DNA from: Spongiactinospora rosea
GTDB lineage: Bacteria > Actinomycetota > Actinomycetes > Streptosporangiales > Streptosporangiaceae
Direction of reading: 5' to 3'
Length of the DNA: 64,000 bases
Assembly: GCF_003315795.1 (NCBI RefSeq)
Contig: NZ_QMEY01000019.1
Location: 62,001 to 126,000, forward strand
In this document: positions 7,364 through 15,060 of the stretch, piece by piece
How positions within the stretch are numbered: position 1 is the first letter of the stretch
Layout of the letters: each line of letters begins with the position of its first letter
Notes under the pieces: generated by a model
Database searches by the model: none
Seen by the model: only the letters and a program-made list of their open reading frames with translations
What the model was told of the DNA's origin: nothing
Program-made: the position numbers and the translations under genes

Positions 7364-8194
7364 TCAGCCCTTGACCGCGCCGGTCAGCGCCTGGACGAAG
7401 CGGCGCTGGCCGACCAGGAACACCACCAGCACGGGCAGCGTGACCATGACCGCGCCGGCCATGACCGCGGGCCAGTTGGCCCGGTGCAGCCCCTGGAAGG
7501 TGGTCAGGCCCACCTGAAGGGTGTAGTTGGCCTCGGAGTTGATCGCCACGAGCGGCCAGAACAAGTCGTTCCAGGCGGTGATGAACGTGATGATGGCCAG
7601 CGCGGCCAGCGCGGGCCGCGCCACCGGAAGCACGACCCGGAAGAGCACGCCGAGCCGGGAGCACCCGTCGATCCGCGCGGCCTCCTCCAGTTCGCCGGGG
7701 AAGGACCGGAAGAACGACGTCATCAGGTAGATGCCCACCGCCGAGCTGAGCTGCGGCACGATCAGCGCGCCCAGCGTGTCGGTGAGCCCCACCTTGTTGA
7801 AGATCAGGAAGGTGGGGATGACGGTGAGCTGGAACGGGATCAGCGAGGTCGCGATGACCAGCACCAGCGCGACCCTGGAGCCGATGAACCTGATCCTGGC
7901 GAACGCGTAGCCCGCCATGCTGCACAGCACGACCTGCGCGAGCACGATCGAGGCCGACACGATCAGGCTGTTGAGGAACCAGCGGGGGAAGTCGGAGCGC
8001 TCCACGACGCTGCGGTAGCCGTCCAGGTCGATGGCCTGCGGCCAGAACGCCGGGGGGAAGCGGTTCAGCTCGGTCTGCGTCATCACCGAGCTGAGCAGCA
8101 GCCACACGAACGGCAGCACGGTGACGATCGACATCGGCAGCAGGATCAGGTGCCACTTGCTGGGCAGCCTGAGGCGCCGCTCGCGTCGGCTCAT
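7364..8194 (-). CDS. Sugar ABC transporter permease (MalG type)
   Basis: The 276-residue inner-membrane protein has six predicted hydrophobic helices and the CUT1 permease EAA loop ELEEAARIDGCSRLGVLFRVVLPVARPAL near residue 180. The start at 8194 overlaps the stop of the partner permease (ATGA), so expression is coupled. It forms the transport channel with the upstream MalF-type protein. No ATPase gene is present in the operon, so a shared MsiK-type ATPase encoded elsewhere is likely, as is common for actinomycete CUT1 systems. It is the last gene of the GH4-lipoprotein-permease-permease operon. Confidence 0.93.
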   Translation of the reverse strand: MSRRERRLRLPSKWHLILLPMSIVTVLPFVWLLLSSVMTQTELNRFPPAFWPQAIDLDGYRSVVERSDFPRWFLNSLIVSASIVLAQVVLCSMAGYAFARIRFIGSRVALVLVIATSLIPFQLTVIPTFLIFNKVGLTDTLGALIVPQLSSAVGIYLMTSFFRSFPGELEEAARIDGCSRLGVLFRVVLPVARPALAALAIITFITAWNDLFWPLVAINSEANYTLQVGLTTFQGLHRANWPAVMAGAVMVTLPVLVVFLVGQRRFVQALTGAVKG

Positions 8195-9120
8195 GCCTTG
8201 GCCCTCCTTCGCAGCAGGACGACCAGCCCCGCCAGCAGCATCAGCAGCAACATCCCGGCGAACAGCGTGTACGCCACGGCCGCGCCGTACCCGGCCGCCG
8301 AGAACTTGAAGACCAGCTGCCAGACGTAGTAGACGATCGTCACGGTGGAGTTGGCCGGGCCGCCCTGCGTGGTGGTCATCACCAGGTCGAAGAACTGAAG
8401 CGCGTCGATCACGCCCCAGACCGCCAGGAAGATCGTCATCGGCCGCACCGACGGCACGATGATGTGCCGGAAGGTGGTCCACCGCCCGGCGCCGTCCATC
8501 GCGGCGGCGTCGAGCACCTCCTTGCTGATCTCCTGGATGGCGGCCAGGTAGATGACCACGGTGAACCCGAAGCGGGTCCACAGGAACACCGCGGTCAGCA
8601 CCAGCATGGCCTGCGACGGGCTGCCGAGCAGGCCCTGCACCGGCAGCCCGAGGGTCGCCAGCACGCCGTTCAGCAGCCCGAAGTCACGGTCGAAGATGTA
8701 GCCCATCAGCAGGCCGACCGAGGTGGCCGAGACCACGTACGGGACCAGGAAGCAGGTGCGGTAGAAGCCGATCCCGCGTACCTTGCGGTTCAGCAGCACC
8801 GCGACCGCCAGCCCGATGACCAGCGACGCCGGGATGTAGAGGACCACGATGAGCCCGGTGTTGCGCAGCGCCTGGAAGAACACCGGGTCCTGCAGCAGCG
8901 CCTGGTAGTTGGCGGCCCCGACGTTGTTGCCGTCCCGCATCAGGTCGGAGTCGGTGAACGACAGGGCCAGCGCCCAGGCCATCGGGATCAGCGAGAACCC
9001 CAGCAGGATCAGCGTGGCCGGGCCCGCGAACGACCAGCCGGCCACGTGATCACCCAGCTTGCGCCGGTTCCAGCCGAGCGCGTGGCGGGCGGCGGGGGCG
9101 CCGGCCGCTATGCCGCTCAC
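8191..9120 (-). CDS. Sugar ABC transporter permease (MalF type)
   Basis: The 309-residue permease has a cytoplasmic N-terminus, six membrane helices starting at about residue 30 (GPATLILLGFSLIPMAWALAL), and the EAA motif KEVLDAAAMDGAGRWTTFRHIIVPSVRP. It starts with GTG at 9120, overlapping the stop of the binding-protein gene (GTGA), and its own stop overlaps the next permease start. Tight overlaps across four genes indicate one transcript and fixed stoichiometry. It belongs to the carbohydrate uptake CUT1 family; the substrate is inferred from the neighbours to be an oligosaccharide. Confidence 0.93.
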   Translation of the reverse strand: MSGIAAGAPAARHALGWNRRKLGDHVAGWSFAGPATLILLGFSLIPMAWALALSFTDSDLMRDGNNVGAANYQALLQDPVFFQALRNTGLIVVLYIPASLVIGLAVAVLLNRKVRGIGFYRTCFLVPYVVSATSVGLLMGYIFDRDFGLLNGVLATLGLPVQGLLGSPSQAMLVLTAVFLWTRFGFTVVIYLAAIQEISKEVLDAAAMDGAGRWTTFRHIIVPSVRPMTIFLAVWGVIDALQFFDLVMTTTQGGPANSTVTIVYYVWQLVFKFSAAGYGAAVAYTLFAGMLLLMLLAGLVVLLRRRAKA

Positions 9121-10418
9121 GATCCCGGTACGGCCAGCGCCGCCTCCGACTTGCGGACCGCCTCGTCCAGCGCCGTCTTGACGTCGGACCTGCCGAGCAG
9201 GGCCTGGGCGACGGCCTCGGCCACGAAGGAGGACACCCGCGGGTACTTGGTGGTCGGCGGCCGGACCCGCTTGGCGTTGGCCAGGTTCTCGGAGATCACC
9301 TCAATGCCCGGATATTTCGCGAGATAGTCCTTGTATCCGGGCAGCTTGCCGATCGATTCGCGGATGGGCAGCGAGCCGGTGTCGGTCATCCACACCAACT
9401 GCCGCTCCGCCGAGGTCAGCCAGGTCAGGAAGTCCGCGGCGGCCTTCACCCGGCGCTCGTCGTGCTTGAACACGACCCAGTTGTCGGGTCCGGAGACCGT
9501 CTCGTGGTTGCCCGCGGTGCCCGGCAGCCGCACGACGCCGTAGTCCAGCTTGGCCGCCTGCAGGTCGGGCAGCACCCACGGGCCGGACAGGAACATGCCG
9601 ATCCGGTCGGACTCGAACAGCTTCTGCGACTTCTCGGCGGGCGTGCTGTCGAGGTAGATGGACTTGTCGACGACCGCCATGTCGCGCAGCAGGCCGAGCG
9701 CCTTCTGCCCGGCCGCGGAGTTGAACACGGCCTTCTTGTGGTCGGGGGACAGGATGTCGCCGCCGTTCTGCCAGACCAGCGGCCAAAGGCCCCAGACCGC
9801 CTCCTCGCCGCCGGTGATCGGCCAGGTGGTCCCGAAGGCCCCCTTCTTCACGTCGGTCGTCTTCTTGGCGGCGGTCCTGAAGTCCTCCCACGTCCAGTCG
9901 GGCGTGGGCTCCTTGACGCCCGCCTTGGCGAACATCTTCTTGTTGTAGAGGACGACCATGTTGTCCACCACGGCGGGAAAGCCGATGACCTTCCCGTCGA
10001 TGGTGACCGCCTCGCGCTCGCTGGCCCAGAAGTCCTGCCAGCCCACGGCCGGGCTCTTGACGAACTCGGTGAGGTCGGCGGTCTTGGGGTTCCTGGCCAC
10101 GTTGGGCGCCCAGGAGCCGTAGAGGTAGGCGATGTCGGGGTAGGCGTCGGAGGTCAGCGCGGCGGTGATCTTGGGCAGCATGCCGTCGGGGGTGACGCCG
10201 CCGGACTCGGCGCGCACCTTGACGCCGTGATTTCCCTTGTTGTACTCCGCCACCAGCTTTTCGAGCGACTTGGCGGCCACTCCCGGCTGGCCGTGCCAGA
10301 GCGTGATCTCCACGGGGCCGTTCGCGGGCTGCTCGTCTCCTCCACCGCAGCCCGCGACGGCCAGGGACAGGGCGGTCAGCGCGGCCAGTACGGCCGGCCG
10401 TGTCGCGCCCCGCCTCAT
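9117..10418 (-). CDS. Sugar-binding lipoprotein of an ABC transporter
   Basis: The 433-residue extracytoplasmic solute-binding protein (family 1) begins with a lipoprotein signal, ALTALSLAVAGC, whose Cys at about residue 24 would be lipidated. Typical motifs follow: PVEITLWHGQPG, PDIAYLYGSWAPN, GFPAVVDNMVVLYNKKMF and GPWVLPDL. Several tryptophans around residues 215-225 (WGLWPLVWQNGG) suggest a sugar-stacking pocket. Its ATG overlaps the GH4 gene stop by 4 bases (ATGA). It would capture the products released by the secreted GH114 enzyme encoded nearby. Confidence 0.93.
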   Translation of the reverse strand: MRRGATRPAVLAALTALSLAVAGCGGGDEQPANGPVEITLWHGQPGVAAKSLEKLVAEYNKGNHGVKVRAESGGVTPDGMLPKITAALTSDAYPDIAYLYGSWAPNVARNPKTADLTEFVKSPAVGWQDFWASEREAVTIDGKVIGFPAVVDNMVVLYNKKMFAKAGVKEPTPDWTWEDFRTAAKKTTDVKKGAFGTTWPITGGEEAVWGLWPLVWQNGGDILSPDHKKAVFNSAAGQKALGLLRDMAVVDKSIYLDSTPAEKSQKLFESDRIGMFLSGPWVLPDLQAAKLDYGVVRLPGTAGNHETVSGPDNWVVFKHDERRVKAAADFLTWLTSAERQLVWMTDTGSLPIRESIGKLPGYKDYLAKYPGIEVISENLANAKRVRPPTTKYPRVSSFVAEAVAQALLGRSDVKTALDEAVRKSEAALAVPGS

Positions 10419-11704
10419 CGGACGCCCTCCGGCATGAGGTCGCCGTGGGCGGCGATCATCTCGTCCACGAGGTCGTGGATCTGCTGGAGGGTGAGCGTGG
10501 CCGAGGCGTTCGGGTCCATCATCGCCGCGTGGTAGACGTGGTCCCTGCGGCCTTCGAGCGCGGCCCTGACGGTGAGGTCGCCGACGTTCAGGAACGTCTG
10601 GTTCAGCGCGGCGAGCTGGGGCGGCAGTTCGCCGACGCGGGTCGGGCGCACCCCCGCCCGGTCCACCAGGCAGGGCACCTCCACGCAGGCGTCGGGCGGC
10701 AGGTTGGTGATGAGCCCGTCGTTGCGGACGTTGCCGTGCAGGACCCGGGGCGTGCCGGTCTCGATGGAGTGGATGACCTCCGAGGCCAGCTCCATCATCG
10801 GCTCGATCTCGACGCCCTCTCCCGCGTCGAGCCTGCGCCTGGTCTCGGCGTAGGTGTCGAGATTCTCCTCCGACCAGCGTAGGTAGACCTCCACCGGGAT
10901 GCGGAAGTGGGCGACCTGGTCATCGTGGTGCAGGAACCACGGAAGGTACTCCGAGCCGTGCTCGCTGGACTCGGTCGGGAAGTGGCCGAAGCGGCGGTAC
11001 ATCTCCACCCTGACGGTCCGGCGCAGCTCGGGGTCGCGCTCGATGACCTCGTCCAGGACCGGGTAGAGGTCACGGCCCTGGTGCTCGAAGCGGAGGACGA
11101 ACGCCTGGTGGTTGGCGCCCGCCGTGACGAAGGAGACCTCTTCTTCCGGTACGCCGACCAGCGAGGCGAGCCGTTTCTGGGTGTCGCGCACCGAGTGGCA
11201 CAGGCCCACCACGCGCTTGAACGGCGTGCCCTGGTAGACAGCGCGGGGGATCATCGCCATCGGGTTGGTGTAGTTGAGCAGCAGGGCGTCGGGGGCCAGT
11301 TCCGCCAGGTCGTTGCCCAGCCCGACCATGACCGGGATGGTGCGCAGCGCACGGAAGATCCCGCCGATGCCCAGGGTGTCGGCGATGGTCTGGCGCAGGC
11401 CGTAACGGCGCGGGATCTCAAAATCGGTGCGGGTGGCCGCGTGGCCGCCGACCGCGATCTCGTTGATCACGTAGTCGGCGCCCGCCACGGCGGCGCGGCG
11501 GTCGGCGTGCGCCTCCACCTTGGCTCCGCCGCCCAGCTCGGCGACCATCCACTCGGCCATCGCCTCGGCCGTGGCGAGCCGCTGCGCATCGATGTCGTGC
11601 AGGACCAGCGTGGACTCCCCCAGCCCGGGGAGGGTGAGGATGTCGGAGAGGACGTTCTTGGTGAATTCGACGCTGCCCGCGCCGATGAAGACGATGCGTG
11701 CCAC
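10415..11704 (-). CDS. GH4-family NAD-dependent glycosidase (alpha-galactosidase/glucosidase type)
   Basis: The 429-residue cytoplasmic enzyme shows the GH4 hallmarks: Rossmann motif IVFIGAGSVEFTKN (residues 4-17), LLNYTNPMAM (142-151), the metal-binding C169-H170 in GLCHSV and H199 in AGANHQAF. GH4 enzymes use NAD and Mn2+ and cleave through transient C3 oxidation. The CHS form is typical of alpha-galactosidase or galacturonidase-like members. GTG 11704 is chosen because GGAGGGAAG precedes it and the Rossmann fold starts directly after it. It heads the operon with the sugar ABC transporter, so it probably hydrolyses the imported oligosaccharide. Activity on galactosaminides would be new for the family and is only a hypothesis. 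Confidence 0.88.
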   Translation of the reverse strand: MARIVFIGAGSVEFTKNVLSDILTLPGLGESTLVLHDIDAQRLATAEAMAEWMVAELGGGAKVEAHADRRAAVAGADYVINEIAVGGHAATRTDFEIPRRYGLRQTIADTLGIGGIFRALRTIPVMVGLGNDLAELAPDALLLNYTNPMAMIPRAVYQGTPFKRVVGLCHSVRDTQKRLASLVGVPEEEVSFVTAGANHQAFVLRFEHQGRDLYPVLDEVIERDPELRRTVRVEMYRRFGHFPTESSEHGSEYLPWFLHHDDQVAHFRIPVEVYLRWSEENLDTYAETRRRLDAGEGVEIEPMMELASEVIHSIETGTPRVLHGNVRNDGLITNLPPDACVEVPCLVDRAGVRPTRVGELPPQLAALNQTFLNVGDLTVRAALEGRRDHVYHAAMMDPNASATLTLQQIHDLVDEMIAAHGDLMPEGVR

Positions 11705-11762
11705 GAGGTACTTCCCTCCACAGAGCACGGCGGGCATTTGGGGCCGCCCGCTGCGTGCGGTG

Positions 11763-11810
11763 AGTATAGCCATCCATCCGCCATGCAGACCAGAATTCCA
11801 CATCACGGAA
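11763..11810 (-). promoter_or_regulatory. Promoter and IclR operator of the GH4-transporter operon
   Basis: On the minus strand a -10-like TATACT lies at 11768-11763, with no good -35 at the usual distance. The operator TTCCACATCACGGAA (11796-11810) fits the TTCC-N7-GGAA consensus and lies just upstream of the expected -35. This site has no partner 20 bp away. The weak -35 with an upstream operator would also permit activation rather than repression. Confidence 0.55.
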
Positions 11811-11818
11811 AGATTGAT

Positions 11819-11881
11819 TGAACGTTCAGCGAACAGGTGGATCTAGCCGTCTATCAGGTAGACGGATCTCTTGACGTCAAG
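11819..11881. promoter_or_regulatory. Cluster of additional palindromes in the divergent GH4/GH114 promoter region
   Basis: Three further inverted repeats lie close together: TGAACGTTCA (11819-11828), CCGTCTA-TCAGG-TAGACGG (11847-11865) and CTTGACGTCAAG (11870-11881). None fits the TTCC-N7-GGAA pattern, so they may serve other regulators such as a LacI- or GntR-type protein. The 258 bases between the GH4 start and the GH114 start hold no gene. Confidence 0.45.
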
Positions 11882-11888
11882 GTATTCA

Positions 11889-11950
11889 TTGACAACATCC
11901 TTTCTCCGTGTATTTTTCTAGATCACGGAACTTATTTCCACGACACGGAA
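11889..11950 (+). promoter_or_regulatory. GH114 promoter with tandem IclR operators
   Basis: TTGACA (11889-11894) and TATTTT (11911-11916), 16 bp apart, form a good housekeeping promoter. Directly downstream are TTCTAGATCACGGAA (11916-11930, one mismatch) and TTCCACGACACGGAA (11936-11950, perfect), again 20 bp apart. Operators covering the -10 and the transcription start are the classical layout for repression. Confidence 0.7.
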
Positions 11951-11963
11951 TGAGAGTGAGTGC

Positions 11964-12941
11964 ATGGCCAGTCCTCGGAAGCTCTTCACGCGAGTGGCGA
12001 TGGTCGCGGCCCTGGCCGCCGCCATGGGCCCGCTGGCGACCTCCACGGCCGCCGCGGGCACGGACCCCGCGCCCGCGAAGGGCCCCGCGGCCGGGAACGC
12101 CATCTGGCGCCCGCCCCTGGACAGCCGCTGGCAGTACCAGCTCCAGGGCAACGGTGACTTCCCCGCGACGGGCGGCGTCAACGTCAACGTATGCAAGGTC
12201 GTGCAGCCCGGTGGCGAGTGCGTGCGGCCCACCGTGTTCGACATCGACCTGTACGCCGCGCAGGAGGTCACCGGCAACAACCACACGCTCAACACCGCCG
12301 CCGTCAAGGCCATCCATGCCAACGGGGCCAAGGCGATCTGTTACGTCGACGCGGGCAGCATCGAGAACTACCGGCCCGACTACCAGCAGTTCCTCGACTG
12401 GCACAACGCCCATGGCAAGTCGCTGCTGGGCAAGCCGTTCGACGAGCACTTCCCCGACGAGCGCTGGGCGAACATCAACAACGACAAGGGGCAGCGCGAC
12501 TTCCTGCTGAAGATGATGGCGGCCCGCGTGGACAAGTGCGTCCAGGCCGGTTTCGACGGCGTCGAGTACGACGTCGTGCACGCGTACGAGGAGGAGAAGA
12601 CCACCACCGGCTGGAAGATCTCCTACGACACTCAGCTCATCTACAACCGCGCGCTGGCCAAGATCGCCCACGACCGGGGGCTGTCCGTCGCGCTGAAGTA
12701 CGACCTCGACCAGATCAAGGACCTGTTGCCCGACTTCGACTACGCCGTCGACGAGTCGTGCTACCTCCAAAACGAGTGTGCCAAACTGCTGCCCTTCGTC
12801 AAGGCGGGCAAGCCGGTGTTCCATGTCGAGTACCAGAGCGATCCGGCCGAGTATTGTTCCGACCCGATCGTCCGGCAGTTCAACTCGATCAAGAAGCCCG
12901 AGGACCTGAGCCTCTACGACGACTTCCAGCCCTGTAGCTGA
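11964..12941 (+). CDS. Secreted GH114 endo-alpha-1,4-polygalactosaminidase-like glycosidase
   Basis: The 325-residue protein has a signal peptide ending near residue 31 and a GH114-type barrel: RWQYQLQG, VFDIDLYAAQEV, AICYVDAGSIENYRPD, GFDGVEYDVVHAY and DYAVDESCYLQNEC. The Asp of GVEYD and the Glu of VDES match the positions of the catalytic acids described for the family. The DNVD usually seen after GVE is DVVH here, so specificity may be shifted. Six or so cysteines suggest disulphides. Family members cut alpha-1,4-galactosamine polymers such as fungal galactosaminogalactan. Two IclR-type operators overlap its promoter, and the divergent operon encodes a sugar transporter and a GH4 enzyme. 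Confidence 0.88.
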   Translation: MASPRKLFTRVAMVAALAAAMGPLATSTAAAGTDPAPAKGPAAGNAIWRPPLDSRWQYQLQGNGDFPATGGVNVNVCKVVQPGGECVRPTVFDIDLYAAQEVTGNNHTLNTAAVKAIHANGAKAICYVDAGSIENYRPDYQQFLDWHNAHGKSLLGKPFDEHFPDERWANINNDKGQRDFLLKMMAARVDKCVQAGFDGVEYDVVHAYEEEKTTTGWKISYDTQLIYNRALAKIAHDRGLSVALKYDLDQIKDLLPDFDYAVDESCYLQNECAKLLPFVKAGKPVFHVEYQSDPAEYCSDPIVRQFNSIKKPEDLSLYDDFQPCS

Positions 12942-12945
12942 CCCC

Positions 12946-12983
12946 GCACGGTGGCCCCGCTCCGCGCGGGGCCGCCGCCGTGC
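12946..12983. terminator. Bidirectional hairpin between convergent genes
   Basis: GCACGG-t-GGCCCCGC pairs with GCGGGGCC-gccg-CCGTGC. It lies immediately after the GH114 stop (12941) and before the 3' end of the convergent alcohol dehydrogenase gene (13031). Confidence 0.6.
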
Positions 12984-13030
12984 GCCGGCACCGCACGGCC
13001 GGTGCCGGGCAAGGGGGCGTCCGCTGTGCT

Positions 13031-13966
13031 TCACGGGATGAGCAGCGCCTTCACCGGTACGGTGCCGCCGTTCATCAGCTCGGTGAAGACCTTGGCGCCG
13101 TCTTCGAGCGGGAAGGTGCCCACCCAGCTCAGGTCCCAGCCGCCGACCAGCTCGGTGGCGGCGGCGAAGTCGGCGTCGCCGTACGCGAACGACCCGAGCA
13201 CCCGCTGCTCGCCGCGGACCAGGCCCGCGGCGTCGAAGCCGGCCGTCGCGTCGGCGAGGCCCAGCCAGACCGCGGTCCCGCCGGGCCGCAGCAGCGCGAG
13301 CGAGGCCCGGTGGGTGCCCGCCGTGCCGACGGCGTCGAAGACCACGTCGTACTCGCCGGTCAGTTCGTCCACCGCCGCGTGCGCGCCCAGCCCGGCCGCG
13401 ATCGACCTGCGGTCCTCGGCCCGGTCGGCGACCTCCACGCGGGCGGCCCCGCCGGAGAGCGCGACCTGGGAGCAGGCCAGCCCGATCGCGCCCGCGCCGA
13501 TGATCCCGACGCGGGCCCCGGCCGGCGCGCCGGCCAGCGACCAGGCGTGCACGGCGTTCGCCACGGGTTCCACCACGCCGGCCGCGGTCCAGGACAGGCC
13601 CGCGGGCATCTCGGTCAGGGCGCCGGCCGGTACGGCCACCCGCTCGGCGAACCCGCCGGGCGTGTGGACCCCGACGATCCGCCGCCGCCTGCACACGTTG
13701 CGCAGGCCGAGCTCGCACACGTCGCAGTCGCCGCACGACAGGATCGGGTTGACGATCACCTGCCGCCCGTCGTCGGTACGGCCCGCGAACTCGTGCCCCA
13801 TCACCAGCGGGGGCACCCGGAAGCCGGGCGTCTTGACCCCGTGGAGTTCGCTGCCGCAGATGCCCGAGGCCATCACGTGCACCAGGACCTCGCCGGCCCC
13901 GACCTCCGGCTCGGCCACGTCGCGCATCTCCACGGTGCCCGGCGCGGTGAAGACCAGCGCCCTCAT
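13031..13966 (-). CDS. Zinc-dependent medium-chain alcohol/polyol dehydrogenase
   Basis: The 311-residue enzyme has the MDR layout: catalytic-zinc residues in SGICGSELHG and GHEFAG, the four-cysteine structural zinc loop CGDCDVCELGLRNVC, and a Rossmann motif VGIIGAGAIGLAC near residue 155. The start at 13966 has GGGAGG upstream; an open extension to 14086 runs through the operator region and is rejected. It resembles sorbitol/threonine-type dehydrogenases and would oxidise a sugar or polyol with NAD(P). It is divergent from an SDR gene. Operator-like repeats at 14023-14057 lie just downstream of a TTGACA box facing this gene, tying it to the IclR regulon. Confidence 0.88.
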   Translation of the reverse strand: MRALVFTAPGTVEMRDVAEPEVGAGEVLVHVMASGICGSELHGVKTPGFRVPPLVMGHEFAGRTDDGRQVIVNPILSCGDCDVCELGLRNVCRRRRIVGVHTPGGFAERVAVPAGALTEMPAGLSWTAAGVVEPVANAVHAWSLAGAPAGARVGIIGAGAIGLACSQVALSGGAARVEVADRAEDRRSIAAGLGAHAAVDELTGEYDVVFDAVGTAGTHRASLALLRPGGTAVWLGLADATAGFDAAGLVRGEQRVLGSFAYGDADFAAATELVGGWDLSWVGTFPLEDGAKVFTELMNGGTVPVKALLIP

Positions 13967-14022
13967 CGACGGCCTCCCGCCACAGGATCGGCCGGCCTGG
14001 CGAGTCTCATACACAACCCCGA

Positions 14023-14086
14023 TTCCGTATAGCAGAATACGATTCCGAATGAGCGATAGAACACCAGCAAGCAGTGTCGCTGTCAA
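14023..14086 (-). promoter_or_regulatory. Alcohol dehydrogenase promoter with paired IclR half-operators
   Basis: On the minus strand TTGACA (14086-14081) is a perfect -35 with a plausible -10 near TGTTCT (14063-14058). Downstream of it, TTCCGTATAGCAGAA (14023-14037, one mismatch) and the half site TTCCGAATGAGCGAT (14043-14057) lie 20 bp apart, like the other pairs in this locus. Confidence 0.55.
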
Positions 14087-14110
14087 GAGTCATCGCAGCT
14101 TCACCACATG

Positions 14111-14145
14111 TTCCGTTATATGGAACGCTAGTGCATGATACGGAA
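14111..14145 (+). promoter_or_regulatory. Tandem IclR operator upstream of the SDR gene
   Basis: TTCCGTTATATGGAA (14111-14125) is a perfect TTCC-N7-GGAA site. The half site GTGCATGATACGGAA (14131-14145) follows exactly 20 bp downstream. They precede the SDR start at 14184. The half-sites across all operators suggest a fuller consensus TTCCGT-N3-ACGGAA. Confidence 0.62.
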
Positions 14146-14183
14146 TCAGATGCTAGCTTTCAGGGGATGAGGAAGGGAACGTC

Positions 14184-14966
14184 ATGCGCGGACTCGCCGG
14201 CAAGAGAGTGCTGATCAGCGGGGGCAGCAGCGGCATCGGCGCGGCCACCGCCCGCCGGTTCCTGGAGGAGGGCGCCCACGTCGTGCTCGGCGGCCTCGAC
14301 CAGGCCGAGGTGGACCGCACGGTGGGCGAGCTGTCCGTGCTGTCCGTGCCGTCCGGCTCGGTGAGCGTGACCGGCCTGGCCGGTGACGTCAGTTCGGAGG
14401 GCGGCGCGGCGGCGCTGGTGGACGGGGCGATCAGCGCGCTGGGCGGGATCGACGTACTGGTCAACAACGCGGGCACCGCCTGGCGCGAACCGTTCCTGGA
14501 GATCACCCCCGCGCACTGGGACCGGATCATCTCCGTCAACCTGCGCGGCATGTTCCTGGTCGCCCAGGCCGCGGCCCGCCACATGGTCGAGCGCGGCGCG
14601 GGCGGGGTGATCCTCAACATGTCCTCCACCAACGGGCTCGGCGGCGAGGCGGACTACGCCCACTACAACGCCTCCAAGGGCGGCGTGCTGCTGCTCACCA
14701 AGACCATGGCGGTCGAGCTGGGGCGGCACGGCATCAGGGTCAACGCGCTGTGCCCCGGTTACATCAAGACCCCGCTCAACGCGCAGATCTCGTCGGGGCT
14801 GGCCGACGACTTCGTCTCCGGCTACGAGCGCGACCACATCCCGCTCGGCCGGGCCGGGCTGGCCGAGGAGGTCGCGGCCGGGTACGCGTTCCTGGCGTCC
14901 GACGACGCCTCGTTCGTCCACGGCACCGAGCTGGTGATCGACGGAGGCCAGCTGGCGATCATGTGA
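14184..14966 (+). CDS. SDR-family NAD(P)-dependent oxidoreductase
   Basis: The 260-residue enzyme is a classical short-chain dehydrogenase: ISGGSSGIGAATARR (cofactor), VLVNNAGTAWREPF, catalytic Ser in LNMSSTNG, YxxxK as YNASKGG, and CPGYIKTPLN. The C-terminal VHGTELVIDGGQLAIM resembles glucose/gluconate-type dehydrogenases. GAGGAAGGGAA precedes the ATG. With the divergent zinc dehydrogenase it could carry out consecutive oxidations of a sugar released by the GH114/GH4 pair. Two IclR-type sites lie 40-70 bp upstream. The substrate is unproven. Confidence 0.88.
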   Translation: MRGLAGKRVLISGGSSGIGAATARRFLEEGAHVVLGGLDQAEVDRTVGELSVLSVPSGSVSVTGLAGDVSSEGGAAALVDGAISALGGIDVLVNNAGTAWREPFLEITPAHWDRIISVNLRGMFLVAQAAARHMVERGAGGVILNMSSTNGLGGEADYAHYNASKGGVLLLTKTMAVELGRHGIRVNALCPGYIKTPLNAQISSGLADDFVSGYERDHIPLGRAGLAEEVAAGYAFLASDDASFVHGTELVIDGGQLAIM

Positions 14967-15060
14967 TCGCCCGTCGCCGTACGGACCCGCGGGTGTGGCC
15001 CGGCCCCGCAGCCTATATGATCACCGGAGCCATCGGACGAGCTGGTACGGAGGTCATGGA

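Noticed and set aside
14041..14086. Longer N-terminus for the zinc dehydrogenase (start at 14086)
   Set aside because: It would translate through the promoter and operator sequences; ATG 13966 has a good ribosome site and matches family length.
13967..14183. Riboswitch between the dehydrogenase and SDR genes
   Set aside because: Inverted repeats here match the shared operator pattern and no conserved aptamer-like core is visible.
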